From positions 5,757,501 through 5,821,500 of the forward strand of contig NZ_CP108006.1 of NCBI RefSeq assembly GCF_036127095.1: 64,000 bases of DNA, given 5' to 3'. The notes below the pieces were generated by a model. That model was given only the letters and a program-made list of their open reading frames with translations. It made no database searches and was not told the DNA's origin. This document shows, piece after piece, positions 1 through 8,898 of this stretch. Both the position numbers and the translations under genes were made by a program. Positions within the stretch are counted from its first letter, which is position 1. Each line of letters begins with the position of its first letter. Source of the DNA: Streptomyces sp. NBC_00335. Lineage in GTDB: Bacteria > Actinomycetota > Actinomycetes > Streptomycetales > Streptomycetaceae.

Positions 1-283
1 GCGATCGTCCCGGTGGGCGCCGGGAACAGGTACGGGCACCCCGCGCCGGGTACGCTCGCCCGGCTGCGGGATTCGGGTGCGGCCGTACTGCGCACGGACG
101 AGGACGGTTCGGTCGCCGTCACCGGCAGCGGCCCGCGGCTGCGGGCGTTCCCGGCCATTCGGCGACGGGTACGGCACGGGCATACCAGGAGTGACCGCTC
201 CGTTTGCCCCCAACCCGACAGCATGATCGAATTCGTTTTCGCCAGAGCGGTCCAAGCCCACACAGCACGGGGGTGCATGAACC
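1..283 (+). CDS. comEC: ComEC/Rec2 C-terminal fragment (5' truncated by window)
   Basis: The first ~55 codons in frame 1 (VGAGNRYGHP, then LRTDEDGSVAV) match the end of the metallo-beta-lactamase-like domain found at the C-terminus of ComEC/Rec2, the membrane channel for DNA uptake. holA lies shortly downstream, the usual neighbourhood of comEC in Streptomyces. The frame shows no stop where the family normally ends: it stays open to position 1737, right across the YceI gene. Either the C-terminus is extended, or a small frameshift or sequence error has removed the stop (a TGA lies in frame 3 at 192-194). The end given here is only the limit before the next gene. The function is confident; the exact end is not. 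Confidence 0.6.
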
Positions 284-1165
284 ATGTTCAGTCGCAGACG
301 GGGGACGGAGACGGCGGGAAGCGCCAGTCCCCAGACATCCGCGACACTGACGCTTCCTCATACCGCGCGGCTGCTCAGCTGCCGGGTTCTCGACACGGTC
401 CACCAGCCGGTCCGGCAGGCCAAGTTCGAGGTGACCGATCCGATAGGCCGACGGATCGTCAGCGGGGAGACCGACCCCTTCGGCGGGTTCACGGCGGCGG
501 TGCCGGCGGGCGAGTACCGGCTGGCCGTCACGGCCGAGGGCTACGCGCCCTTCCACGGGGCGACCCTGGTGGGGGACCCGGCGCAGCCGGGCACCGGGGA
601 GATCGTCCTGGACCCGGTGGATCCGCCGCTGCTGCCGCAGCCGGGCCACTGGGAGCTCGATCCGGGGCATTCTTCGATCGGCTTCTCGGCCCGGCACATC
701 GGCTTCGCCCGGATCAACGGCAGGTTCAACACCTTCGCCGGTGCGGTTCGGATAGCCGAGCGTATGGAGGACTCCTCCATGCACGTGATCATCGACGCGG
801 CGAGCATCGACACCGGGCTGCGCATGCGGGACGACCACCTGCGCTCCGCGGACTTCCTGGACGCGGCCCGCCACCCGACGGTGGAGTTCTACAGCGAGCG
901 GTTCATCCACCGCAGCGGCAGCCGCTGGTCCGTGGCGGGCGCTCTCACCCTGCACGGGGTCAGCCAGTCCGTGACCCTGGACACCCACTACCTGGGACTG
1001 GGTACGGGGCTGGAGGGCGAGCCGAGGGCGGCCTGCCGGGCGACGGCCGAACTCAACCGCGAGGACTTCACGCTGAACTGGCAGTCGATGCTGGCGCACG
1101 GGATCGCGGCGATCGGTTCGAACGTGGAAGTGACCCTGGACACGCAGATCGTGCACAAGGCCTGA
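284..1165 (+). CDS. YceI family protein with N-terminal carboxypeptidase-regulatory-like domain
   Basis: A 293-residue protein. Residues ~35-110 resemble a transthyretin-like regulatory fold (DPFGGFTAAVPAGEYRLAV). Residues ~115-293 form a YceI lipid-binding beta-barrel: WELDPGHSSIGFSARHIGFARINGRF at the start, later MRDDHLRSADFLDAARHPTVEF and the closing IGSNVEVTLD. YceI proteins bind isoprenoid or amphiphilic ligands; the substrate here is unknown. The ATG is preceded by a weak purine stretch (ggggg, ~9 nt upstream). No convincing signal peptide is visible, so location is uncertain. The fusion with an N-terminal regulatory-like domain is recurrent in Streptomyces. Codon pattern is typical of the genome. 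Confidence 0.85.
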   Translation: MFSRRRGTETAGSASPQTSATLTLPHTARLLSCRVLDTVHQPVRQAKFEVTDPIGRRIVSGETDPFGGFTAAVPAGEYRLAVTAEGYAPFHGATLVGDPAQPGTGEIVLDPVDPPLLPQPGHWELDPGHSSIGFSARHIGFARINGRFNTFAGAVRIAERMEDSSMHVIIDAASIDTGLRMRDDHLRSADFLDAARHPTVEFYSERFIHRSGSRWSVAGALTLHGVSQSVTLDTHYLGLGTGLEGEPRAACRATAELNREDFTLNWQSMLAHGIAAIGSNVEVTLDTQIVHKA

Positions 1166-1215
1166 CCGGGCGGGGCCCGCCACGACAGGGAGTGCCCTGC
1201 CCCGAGGCGATGTGG

Positions 1216-1638
1216 TCAGCCGCCGGGTGGAGTCGTGTCCGCCGCGCCCGAAGGCCTGGGCACGACTCCGTCCAGCGGTGCCATCACCCAGTTTTCGCCC
1301 TCCCGGGTCACCGTCTCGGTGACCCGGACGGGCGCCCGGTCCGTACCGGCCGTGCCGCTGAGCGTCACCTTCCACATGTTGCTGAATTCCGAGGTGCGGC
1401 TCCAGCTGACGTCCCAGTCCCGACCGCCGTACGCGGCGATCCGGGCCTTCGCGTCCTGAGCGCCGTGCGGATGGGCGTCGAGCAGCCGGGCCAGGCCGTC
1501 CTGGTCGGATGCGTTGAGCACACGGACGTAGTCACGGAAGAAGCGGTCCTGGTCCGCCAGGTCGGGCCCGTCGCCACCACCGCATCCGGAAAGCAGCGCG
1601 GCACAGAGCACGGTCACCAGGAGGACGAGGGCGCGCAC
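1216..1638 (-). CDS. Small secreted lipoprotein, function unknown
   Basis: About 140 residues from GTG at 1638. The N-terminus is a short hydrophobic stretch (VRALVLLVTVLCAALL) ending in the lipobox LSGC, so export and lipidation on the outer face of the membrane are expected. The mature part, ~120 residues (DRFFRDYVRVLNASDQDGLARLLDAHP, then WKVTLSGTAGTDRAPVRVTETVTREGENWVM), looks like an NTF2/SnoaL-like or DUF-type fold, but I do not recognise it. A longer start (TTG 1692) would put ~18 charged residues before the signal and is less likely. It converges with the YceI gene. Confidence 0.7.
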   Translation of the reverse strand: MRALVLLVTVLCAALLSGCGGGDGPDLADQDRFFRDYVRVLNASDQDGLARLLDAHPHGAQDAKARIAAYGGRDWDVSWSRTSEFSNMWKVTLSGTAGTDRAPVRVTETVTREGENWVMAPLDGVVPRPSGAADTTPPGG

Positions 1639-1645
1639 CGCTCGG

Positions 1646-2007
1646 TCAGGTGCGGAACGCGCAGTAGATCCCGTTGGGGTTGGACGCCACAATGCTCGCC
1701 ACCGACTTCCGGTAGGGGTTGGCGGAATGGTAGGTGAGATGGCGGCGCCGCTACTGCTCCGGTAGAGGTTGATGCCGGTCAGCTCCCAGGTGGTCCCGCG
1801 GGGCCCGGGTCTACGCGGAGGCCGGGGTCGATGCCGTGGTGCGGCGCATCGCCGATTTCCCGGTCAGGCTGACCGGTCCTGAGTCGCGCGTCGATCTCGT
1901 ACGGATCCGGTTCGCGTCGGGGGCCCTGGTCAAGCACGGGCGCGCACGATCACGGGATCAGCTGGTGCGTCATCGTGGACAGCCGGCACCCGGGCCGGGT
2001 CCCGTGG
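1646..2007. other. Gene-poor stretch with a possible decayed minus-strand gene end
   Basis: No complete gene was found. On the minus strand a 33-codon open segment (1646-1750) ends ANPYRKSVASIVASNPNGIYCAFRT-stop, 6 nt before the lipoprotein GTG. It reads like a genuine protein C-terminus but is cut by an in-frame TAG at 1751-1753. In another minus frame, 1753-1800 reads TTWELTGINLYRSSSG. Together these suggest a gene broken by a frameshift. The rest (1800-2007) has no coding pattern that can be defended. Confidence 0.3.
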
Positions 2008-2250
2008 CTACGGGGCTTCGAGCCAGCCGTCGTACTCGGCGGCGAGCGCGTCGAGGGCCGTGGCGTCCAGCCGTTCGCGCGGGTCCTCGACGACCACCAG
2101 CCACTGGGCGTCCTCGGCGTCGTCCTCACCGGCGAGGGCGTCGCGGACCAGCTGCGGTTCCTCCGGGAGGCCGAAGCGGTCGACCACCTCCCGCGCCACC
2201 TCGTCGGCGGTGTCGCGGTCGGGCAGTACCAGTACATGTCGCACGTTCAC
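2008..2250 (-). CDS. Small conserved acidic protein next to holA
   Basis: An 80-residue, strongly acidic protein (MNVRHVLVLPDRDTADEVAREVVDRFGLPEE, ending AALAAEYDGWLEAP-like). From memory, small proteins of this type sit beside holA in many Streptomyces and are annotated as hypothetical. It has a beta-alpha-beta appearance reminiscent of RraB-type small regulators, but that is a guess. It has no signal peptide and no cysteines. It is transcribed away from holA, the two starts being ~75 bp apart. Confidence 0.65.
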   Translation of the reverse strand: MNVRHVLVLPDRDTADEVAREVVDRFGLPEEPQLVRDALAGEDDAEDAQWLVVVEDPRERLDATALDALAAEYDGWLEAP

Positions 2251-2324
2251 CCGGACATTCTCGGGTACGGGGCAGGGGGCCGGGGCGCGAGGGTCTGTCA
2301 GTGCGGCGTGGGATGCTGGAGGCG

Positions 2325-3317
2325 ATGGCCACCAGGAAGAATTCCACCGACGATCCGCTCGCCCCGATCACCCTCGCGGTGGGGCAGGAGGACCTGCTGC
2401 TCGACCGCGCCGTGCGGGAGGTCGTGACGGCGGCGCGAGCCGCCGATGCCGACACGGACGTGCGTGACCTCGCCTCCGAGCAGCTCCAGCCCGGCACGCT
2501 GGCCGAGTTGACCAGCCCCTCGCTCTTCTCCGAGCGCAAGGTGCTCGTCGTGCGCAATGCGCAGGACCTCTCGGCCGACACGGTCAAGGAGGTCAAGGCC
2601 TACCTCGCCGCGCCGTTCGAGGAGATCGCCCTCGTCCTCCTGCACGCGGGCGGCGTCAAGGGCAAGGGCCTGCTGGACGCCGCGCGCAAGGCGGGTGCCC
2701 GCGAGATCGCCTGCCCGAAGATGACGAAGCCGGCGGACCGGATGGCGTTCGTGCGGGGAGAGTTCCGGACGCTGGGCCGTTCCGCCACGCCTGAGGCCTG
2801 CCAGACGCTGGTCGACGCGATCGGCAGTGACCTGCGGGAGCTGGCGAGCGCGGCGGCGCAGCTGTGCGCGGACGTCGAGGGCACGATCGACGAGGCCGTG
2901 GTCGGCCGCTACTACACCGGCCGGGCCGAGGCTTCGAGCTTCACCGTCGCCGACCGGGCGGTGGAGGGGCGGGCCGCGGAGGCCCTGGAGGCCCTGCGCT
3001 GGTCCCTGTCCACCGGGGTGGCCCCGGTGCTGATCACCAGCGCGCTGGCCCAGGCGGTCCGGGCGATCGGGAAGCTGGCCTCGGCCCCGCGGGGGGCCCG
3101 TCCCGGGGACCTCGCGCGTGACCTCGGCATGCCGCCGTGGAAGATCGACCGGGTCCGGCAGCAGATGCGGGGGTGGTCGGCGGACGGTGTCTCTGACGCC
3201 CTGCGGGCGGTGGCGGATGCGGATGCGGGGGTGAAGGGCGGGGGCGATGACCCCGAGTACGCCCTTGAGAAGGCGGTCGTCGCGGTCGCCCGGGCGGCGC
3301 GGACCCGGCGGGGCTAG
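2325..3317 (+). CDS. holA: DNA polymerase III delta subunit
   Basis: A 330-residue protein, normal length for HolA. The delta subunit opens the beta sliding clamp within the clamp-loader complex. The N-terminal domain (LAVGQEDLLLDRAVREVV, SPSLFSERKVLVVRNAQDL) and the collar region (ASSFTVADRAVEGRAAEALEALRWSLSTG, PPWKIDRVRQQMRGW) are typical of actinobacterial HolA. The ATG at 2325 gives the conserved MATRKNS start. An in-frame ATG at 2313 is possible because GGAGG (2318-2322) sits very close to 2325. The gene stands alone, ahead of a repeat-rich non-coding stretch. Confidence 0.93.
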   Translation: MATRKNSTDDPLAPITLAVGQEDLLLDRAVREVVTAARAADADTDVRDLASEQLQPGTLAELTSPSLFSERKVLVVRNAQDLSADTVKEVKAYLAAPFEEIALVLLHAGGVKGKGLLDAARKAGAREIACPKMTKPADRMAFVRGEFRTLGRSATPEACQTLVDAIGSDLRELASAAAQLCADVEGTIDEAVVGRYYTGRAEASSFTVADRAVEGRAAEALEALRWSLSTGVAPVLITSALAQAVRAIGKLASAPRGARPGDLARDLGMPPWKIDRVRQQMRGWSADGVSDALRAVADADAGVKGGGDDPEYALEKAVVAVARAARTRRG

Positions 3318-3496
3318 CTCCGGGTTCCCCGAGGCGGGCCCCGGCCCGGGCTGAGCCCTGGTTCCTGGAGCTGAGCCCCTGAGCCCCTGGGCCCCGGAGT
3401 CGAGCCTGGGCCCCGGGGCTCGGGCTGTTCGTCTTGAAAGCGGGGCCGGTTAGCCGACGCTGGTGTGCGGCTGCGGGCGGGGGCCCTGCGGGGGTT

Positions 3497-3566
3497 GTCC
3501 CCTACCCGCCCTTCGCCCGTTCCCCGGGCTCCGCCCGGACCCGGTCCTCAAGCGCCGGACGGGCTG
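3497..3566 (+). repeat. Dispersed intergenic element, copy a
   Basis: One of six copies in the window. It carries the block CCCGCCCTTCGCCCGTTCC, an arm pair GGGCTCCGCCC, and the tail CTCAAGCGCCGG followed by GGGCTGG. It lies between the convergent holA and MFS genes. Confidence 0.6.
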
Positions 3567-3775
3567 GGTTGGTGCCGCCCGGACTGTCCTTGTGCGTCGG
3601 TCGGGGGTGGGTTGGTGGTGCCCGGGCCCGGTCCTCATGTGTGGGTCGGGGTGGTTGGTGCCGCCTGGGCCGTCCTTGTGTGCCGGGCGGGGGGTGGGTT
3701 GATGGTGTCCGGACCTGTCTTCGTGGGCCGGATGGGCTGGGTTGGTGCGCCCGGACCTGTCTTTGGCGTGGCGGG
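3567..3775. repeat. 43-bp imperfect tandem repeat, about five copies
   Basis: Units begin GGTTGGTG (or GGTTGATG) at 3567, 3610, 3653, 3697 and 3740, so the period is 43-44 bp. Each unit continues with a GCCCGGNC-type segment and a TCCT/TCTT-GTG segment. The array starts at the last bases of the dispersed element (GGGCTGG) and ends next to the stop codon of the minus-strand MFS gene. The rest of 3318-3566 holds no gene. Confidence 0.75.
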
Positions 3776-3784
3776 CTCGTGGGG

Positions 3785-5206
3785 TCAGTGGGCCATTGCG
3801 TGGGGGGAGGTGGGGTCGGGGTGGCCCGGGGGGAGAAGGAAGGGGACGGCCAGAACTAGGGCCAGGGCCGGGTAGGCGAGGGTGGTGAAGTCTGCTGAGG
3901 CCAGGGCGGCGATGGCGAGGGCCGCGCCCAGTTCGTGTGAGGTGCCGACCAGGCCGGAGGCGAGTCCGGTGTGGGCCGGGGGCACTTCGGAGAGGGCCGA
4001 GGTCGTGGCGCACACGAACGCCGCGCCGAGTCCGAGGGCCAGCAGGGCGAAGCCGGGGACCAGGCCCGACCAGAGGCCGTCCAGGGAAGTGAGGGCCGCG
4101 CCCGCGGCGGCCAGGGTGAACGCCGCCGCGCCGACGGGGCGCCAGCCGAAGCGGGGGAGCAGCCGGGAGCCCAGGTGTGCGCCCGCCGTGGCGGCGACCG
4201 CCGCCGGGAGGAAGGCCAGCCCGGTGACCAGGGGGCTTCGCCCGAGGGATTGCTGGATGTGCAGGGAGCTCAGGTAGAACCCGGTCACGAGCAGGCCCGC
4301 CGCTCCCAGCATCACCGCGCTGCCGCCGAGCAGGGAGCGGCGGCCCGGCATGGCGGGGGGCATCAGCGGGTTCGTGGAGCGGCGTTGTGTCACCAGGAGG
4401 AGGGCCGCTGCGGCCAGGGCGCCGACGGCCGGGAGCCAGGAGCGTTCGGTCAGCCCGTAGACGAGTGCGGCCGCGGCCAGGGTCGGCAGGAGGGTCGCGG
4501 GGATGTTGACCGGTGTCCGGCGGCCGGCGGCGGTGCCGCGGAGCGCGCGGCCGAGCAGGAGCGGGACGCCGAGCAGGGCGAGTACGCCGACGGGCAGGTT
4601 GAGGTAGAAGATCCAACGCCAGCCGGGTCCGTCGGTGAGGATTCCGCCGAGCAGGACCCCGAGGGCCGCGCCGGTGCCGCCGATCGCCGCCCAGGCGCCG
4701 AGGGCTCGGTTCCGGGCCGGGCCCTGGAACAGGGTCGTCACCAGGGACAGGGCGGCCGGCGAGAGCAGGGCGGCGCCGACGCCCTGTGCGGAGCGGGCCG
4801 CGATCAGGGTGGCGGAGTCCGCCGCGAGCCCGGAGGCCGCCGAGGCTGCGGTGAAGAGGGCCAGCCCGGTCAGGAACGTCCGCACCGCACCGAACCGGTC
4901 CGCGAGCCGTCCGCCGGCCAGCAGGAGGGCGCCGAAGAACAGGGTGTACGCCGTGACGACCCAGGTCAGGCCGGGGCCGGAGAGGGACAGGTCGGTGGCG
5001 ATGGCGGGGAGAGCGACGTTCACGACGGTGACGTCCGCGATGAGCATGAACTGGGCCACGCAGAGGAGGACGAGGAGGGGGCGACGGCGCGGGTGCGGCG
5101 GGGGCGGGGGCTGATGGTCGTGCTGGTGCGGAGTCGGGTGGGGGTGTGCGTTCGTGTCCCGGTTCTGGTCCCGGGTGTGCGGGGTGTGTGGGGCGTGCGA
5201 GGGCAT
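3785..5206 (-). CDS. MFS drug-efflux transporter (DHA2/EmrB-like) with His/Pro-rich N-terminus
   Basis: A 473-residue polytopic membrane protein. After a ~40-residue hydrophilic tail, the first helix reads LLVLLCVAQFMLIADVTVVNVALPAIA, the signature of DHA2 exporters (antiporter motif D1-like DxTVVNVALP). It is followed by WVVTAYTLFFGALLLAGGRLADRFG (motif A) and about 12-14 helices. The tail (residues 1-42) holds about ten histidines among prolines, unusual for the family and possibly metal-binding. It is divergent from a TetR gene with two palindromes in between, so it is probably the repressed target. The substrate cannot be read from sequence. Confidence 0.88.
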   Translation of the reverse strand: MPSHAPHTPHTRDQNRDTNAHPHPTPHQHDHQPPPPPHPRRRPLLVLLCVAQFMLIADVTVVNVALPAIATDLSLSGPGLTWVVTAYTLFFGALLLAGGRLADRFGAVRTFLTGLALFTAASAASGLAADSATLIAARSAQGVGAALLSPAALSLVTTLFQGPARNRALGAWAAIGGTGAALGVLLGGILTDGPGWRWIFYLNLPVGVLALLGVPLLLGRALRGTAAGRRTPVNIPATLLPTLAAAALVYGLTERSWLPAVGALAAAALLLVTQRRSTNPLMPPAMPGRRSLLGGSAVMLGAAGLLVTGFYLSSLHIQQSLGRSPLVTGLAFLPAAVAATAGAHLGSRLLPRFGWRPVGAAAFTLAAAGAALTSLDGLWSGLVPGFALLALGLGAAFVCATTSALSEVPPAHTGLASGLVGTSHELGAALAIAALASADFTTLAYPALALVLAVPFLLPPGHPDPTSPHAMAH

Positions 5207-5225
5207 GGCGAAGCCGCTCCTAAAG

Positions 5226-5287
5226 TTAACAGGGGTGTTAGGGATTGAGTATGCGGCTTCGCCCGGGGAATGTGAACAGTGGTGTTA
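5226..5287. promoter_or_regulatory. Two TetR operator-like palindromes
   Basis: TAACA-GGGG-TGTTA (5227-5240) and AACA-GTGG-TGTT (5275-5286) share half-site and spacing. They are 48 bp apart in the gap between the MFS start (5206) and the TetR start (5299). This layout suits one repressor controlling both divergent promoters. Confidence 0.7.
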
Positions 5288-5298
5288 AGTTTGCAGGC

Positions 5299-5946
5299 AT
5301 GGTTTCCGACGCACCCCGCGCCCGCCGCGCAGACGCCGAGCGCAACACCGCCGCGATCGTCGACGCGGGCCTGGACTGTTTCCTCGCCGACCCGCAGGCG
5401 AGCATGGCCGCCGTCGCCCGCGCTGCCGGAGTCAGTCGCGTCACGCTGTACTCGCACTTCCCGACCAGGGAGGCCCTCCTCGACGCCGCCCTCGACCGGG
5501 CCGTCGACGAGGCCGCGGCCACGCTTGAGGCGCTCGACGGTGGGGGAGGGGCAGCCGGGGCCGGTGGCGGCGCCGAGGAGCGTGGTGTGGAGGAGGCCCT
5601 CGGGCTCCTCATCCGCAGCTCGTGGAGGGTCCTCGACCGGCACTCCGCGGTGTTCGCGGCCGTCTCCGCGGCGCTGCCGCCCGAGCGGCTGCGCGAGCGG
5701 CACGACCGGATCCTGGCTCCCGTACGCCGGCTGATCGGCCGCGGCCGGGAGAGCGGCGAACTGCGCGCCGACCTGTCCGCCGACTGGCTGGTCACGGTCG
5801 TCTACAGCCTGGTCCACGCGGCCGCCGCCGAAGTCCAGGCCGGGCGGATGACCCCTGCCGAGGCGCCGGAGATCCTCACGGCCACCGTCCTCGCCGCCGT
5901 GACGGCCCGCCCCGCCGCACCGGGAAGCCCTACGGGGCCGGCCTGA
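5299..5946 (+). CDS. TetR family transcriptional regulator
   Basis: A 215-residue protein. Residues ~12-58 form the TetR helix-turn-helix domain (AAVARAAGVSRVTLYSHFPTREALLDAALDRAV). The rest is a helical ligand-binding domain with a Gly/Ala-rich linker around residues 80-95. The start is ATG 5299 (MVSDAPR). An upstream in-frame start at 5245 would translate through the operator and is rejected. It most likely represses itself and the neighbouring MFS exporter, releasing in response to an unknown compound. Confidence 0.88.
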   Translation: MVSDAPRARRADAERNTAAIVDAGLDCFLADPQASMAAVARAAGVSRVTLYSHFPTREALLDAALDRAVDEAAATLEALDGGGGAAGAGGGAEERGVEEALGLLIRSSWRVLDRHSAVFAAVSAALPPERLRERHDRILAPVRRLIGRGRESGELRADLSADWLVTVVYSLVHAAAAEVQAGRMTPAEAPEILTATVLAAVTARPAAPGSPTGPA

Positions 5947-6467
5947 GGGGTCCCGTACGGGCCGGGGGGCTCCCCGTGCGGCCGGCCGGCGCCTCTGTGC
6001 TGCCGACGGGCCCGGGCCTTGAGCGGGCCGGGGCGCTGAGTGACCCCGAGCCTTGGGTGGCTCCGGGCCTTGGGTGGCCCCCGGGCTCCGAGCTGAGTCG
6101 GAGTCTGAGCGGGCTGAGGCCCCAAGAGGGCCGGCTCGCCTGGATCGGCGGTTCTGCGTGGGCCGGGAGCTCGCCTGGATCGGAGGCTCGCCTGGGGCGG
6201 GGGTCCGTACGGCTCGGGGGCGCCCTGGGGTCTCGACCCCCGGAGGCTCCCGGGGCTCCATGGGCATGCGGCCCCGTGAGTGCCGCAGGGCGCCGCATGC
6301 CGAAGGCCCCGGTCGCTGCCCTGGGGAAGGGAGGCGGTCGGGGCCTTCGGTTACTTCTGGGGTTGCACCGCACCCGCGTGGCGAACGCTTCGTGTGCGGC
6401 GCGGAGTGCCGGTCGGGAGCGGGAGAGAGGGCCCGCTGGATCCTTGCCCGGCTATCACATCAGGGGC
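5947..6467. other. Non-coding stretch with direct repeats and the rpsT terminator
   Basis: No gene is supported in these 521 bp. A direct repeat, GCTCGCCTGGATCGG, occurs near 6136 and 6171, and CCTTGGGTGG occurs near 6051 and 6070. The only functional site seen is the hairpin at 6300-6350. Confidence 0.5.
6300..6350 (-). terminator. Hairpin terminator downstream of rpsT
   Basis: Arms CCGAAGGCCCCG (6300-6311) and CGGGGCCTTCGG (6339-6350) are perfectly complementary, with a 27-nt loop. There is no U-run, as is usual in Streptomyces. It lies ~118 bp past the rpsT stop. Confidence 0.6.
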
Positions 6468-6734
6468 TCAGCCCTGAAGGGAGGCAACCTTGGTGGCCAG
6501 CGCCGACTTCTTGTTGGCGGCGGCGTTCTTGTGGATGACACCCTTCGAGACGGCCTTGTCGAGCGCGCGGGAAGCGGCGCGGGAAGCCACGGTGGCCTTC
6601 TCGACGTCACCGGCGACGACGGCCTCACGGGCCTTGCGGATGGCGGTCTTGAGCGAGGACTTGACGGCCTTGTTGCGAAGGCGAGCCTTCTCGTTCGTCT
6701 TGTTGCGCTTGACCTGGGACTTGATGTTCGCCAC
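6468..6734 (-). CDS. rpsT: 30S ribosomal protein S20
   Basis: An 88-residue basic protein ([22 protein letters not shown], ending [13 protein letters not shown]) that matches S20 along its full length. It binds 16S rRNA in the body of the small subunit. The start is GTG. It is divergent from lepA, another ribosome-associated gene, as in other Streptomyces. Nothing is odd in length or sequence. Confidence 0.97.
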   Translation of the reverse strand: MANIKSQVKRNKTNEKARLRNKAVKSSLKTAIRKAREAVVAGDVEKATVASRAASRALDKAVSKGVIHKNAAANKKSALATKVASLQG

Positions 6735-6978
6735 GAAAGAGCCTTTGCAGGTTCAGAGATTTGATCTTCGGATTGCGTCCCGTAGAGCTAGAGGGCACAC
6801 GAGACACAGCTGCTCAGGTTACCAGCTGCCTTCCGACCGGCCCAAACCGAGCGCACTCCCCGGTTCATGGGACCATGGGAGTCTGCGTATAGATCCGACT
6901 AGACCCGACCAGATCTGATTTCGCGCAGACCGACGCCCACACTTCGTTCCGACTGCGACCCGAGAATCAGGACACTGC

Positions 6979-8844
6979 GTGCCCGCGATCCCCAGCCACG
7001 TGCCCGAGCCGAGCCGTACCGACCCGGCGCTGATCCGCAATTTCTGCATCATCGCGCACATCGACCACGGCAAGTCGACCCTTGCCGACCGGATGCTCCA
7101 GCTCACCGGTGTGGTGGACTCGCGGCAGATGCGCGCCCAGTACCTCGACCGCATGGACATCGAGCGTGAGCGCGGCATCACGATCAAGTCCCAGGCCGTC
7201 CGGCTGCCCTGGGCGCCCAACACGGGCGAGGATCAGGGCAAGACCCACGTCCTCAACATGATCGACACCCCCGGGCACGTCGACTTCACCTACGAGGTCT
7301 CGCGCTCCCTCGCGGCGTGCGAGGGCACGGTCCTCCTGGTGGACGCGGCCCAGGGCATCGAGGCGCAGACCCTCGCCAACCTGTACCTGGCGATGGAGAA
7401 GGACCTGGCGATCGTCCCGGTCCTGAACAAGATCGACCTGCCGGCCGCCCAGCCGGAGAAGTTCGCCGAGGAGCTCGCGAACCTGGTCGGCTGCCAGCCC
7501 GAGGACGTCCTGCGCGTCTCGGCGAAGACCGGTCTCGGCGTGGACGTGCTGCTCGACAAGATCGTCGCCACGGTCCCGGCCCCCGTTGGTCCCAAGGACG
7601 CCCCGGCCCGCGCGATGATCTTCGACTCCGTCTACGACTCGTACCGCGGTGTCGTGACCTACGTCCGTGTCGTCGACGGCCAGCTCAACAAGCGCGAGCG
7701 CATCCGGATGATGTCGACCGGCGCCACGCACGAGCTGCTGGAGATCGGCGTCTCCTCCCCGGAGATGACCCCGGCCGACGGCATCGGCGTCGGCGAGGTG
7801 GGCTACATCATCACCGGCGTGAAGGACGTCCGTCAGTCCAAGGTCGGTGACACCATCACCAGCCTGCACAACGGCGCGACCGAGGCCCTCGGCGGCTACA
7901 AGGACCCGCGCCCGATGGTCTTCTCGGGCCTGTACCCGCTCGACGGCTCGGACTACCCCGACCTGCGCGAGGCCCTGGACAAGCTCCAGCTCAACGACGC
8001 CGCGCTGGTCTACGAGCCGGAGACCTCGGCGGCGCTCGGCTTCGGCTTCCGCGTCGGCTTCCTCGGCCTGCTCCACCTGGACGTGGTGCGCGAGCGCCTG
8101 GAGCGCGAGTTCGGTCTCGACCTGATCGCCACCGCGCCGAACGTGGTCTACCGCGTCGTCCTGGAGGACGGCAAGGAGGTCACCGTCACCAACCCGAGCG
8201 AGTTCCCCGAGGGCAAGATCAGGGACGTGTTCGAGCCGGTCGTACGGGCCACCCTGCTCGCGCCCTCCGAGTTCATCGGCGCGATCATGGAGCTCTGCCA
8301 GCAGCGCCGCGGCACCCTCCTCGGGATGGACTACCTCTCCGAGGACCGGGTCGAGATCCGCTACACGCTCCCGCTCGCGGAGATCGTCTTCGACTTCTTC
8401 GACCAGCTGAAGTCCAAGACGCGCGGGTACGCCTCCCTCGACTACGAGCCCACCGGCGAGCAGGCCGGCAGCCTGGTCAAGGTCGACATCCTGCTGCACG
8501 GCGACAAGGTCGACGCCTTCTCCGCCGTCTGCCACAAGGACGCCGCCTACGCCTACGGCGTGCGCCTGGTCGCCAAGCTGCGCGAGCTCATCCCGCGGCA
8601 GGCCTTCGAGATCCCGATCCAGGCGGCCGTCGGCTCCCGCGTCATCGCCCGCGAGACCATCCGCGCCATCCGCAAGGACGTCCTCGCCAAGTGCTACGGC
8701 GGTGACATCTCCCGTAAGCGGAAGCTGCTGGAGAAGCAGAAGGAAGGCAAGAAGCGCATGAAGATGGTCGGCTCCGTGGAGGTCCCGCAGGAGGCCTTCA
8801 TCGCCGTCCTGTCCAGCGACGAGTCCGGCGGCAAGAAGAAGTAG
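6979..8844 (+). CDS. lepA: Elongation factor 4 (LepA)
   Basis: A 621-residue translational GTPase that acts on stalled or back-translocated ribosomes. The G motifs are intact: AHIDHGKST (26-34), DTPGH (96-100) and NKID (150-153). The C-terminal LepA-specific domain ends with the basic tail [16 protein letters not shown] and [10 protein letters not shown]. The start is GTG 6979. A -10-like TATAGA (6888-6893) lies about 85 bp upstream. It is followed by a strong terminator and so is monocistronic. Confidence 0.97.
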   Translation: MPAIPSHVPEPSRTDPALIRNFCIIAHIDHGKSTLADRMLQLTGVVDSRQMRAQYLDRMDIERERGITIKSQAVRLPWAPNTGEDQGKTHVLNMIDTPGHVDFTYEVSRSLAACEGTVLLVDAAQGIEAQTLANLYLAMEKDLAIVPVLNKIDLPAAQPEKFAEELANLVGCQPEDVLRVSAKTGLGVDVLLDKIVATVPAPVGPKDAPARAMIFDSVYDSYRGVVTYVRVVDGQLNKRERIRMMSTGATHELLEIGVSSPEMTPADGIGVGEVGYIITGVKDVRQSKVGDTITSLHNGATEALGGYKDPRPMVFSGLYPLDGSDYPDLREALDKLQLNDAALVYEPETSAALGFGFRVGFLGLLHLDVVRERLEREFGLDLIATAPNVVYRVVLEDGKEVTVTNPSEFPEGKIRDVFEPVVRATLLAPSEFIGAIMELCQQRRGTLLGMDYLSEDRVEIRYTLPLAEIVFDFFDQLKSKTRGYASLDYEPTGEQAGSLVKVDILLHGDKVDAFSAVCHKDAAYAYGVRLVAKLRELIPRQAFEIPIQAAVGSRVIARETIRAIRKDVLAKCYGGDISRKRKLLEKQKEGKKRMKMVGSVEVPQEAFIAVLSSDESGGKKK

Positions 8845-8874
8845 CCGCAGCGACGGTCATCGGACGAGAAGCAG

Positions 8875-8898
8875 GCCCCCGCGCTCCGGCGCGGGGGC
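8875..8898 (+). terminator. Rho-independent terminator of lepA
   Basis: Stem GCCCCCGCGC / GCGCGGGGGC (10 bp) with a TCCG loop, followed by TTGTTTCG. It begins 30 bp after the lepA stop. Confidence 0.85.

Noticed and set aside
5245..5298. An upstream start for the TetR at 5299
   Set aside because: It would translate through the second operator palindrome and adds residues not expected before the helix-turn-helix domain.
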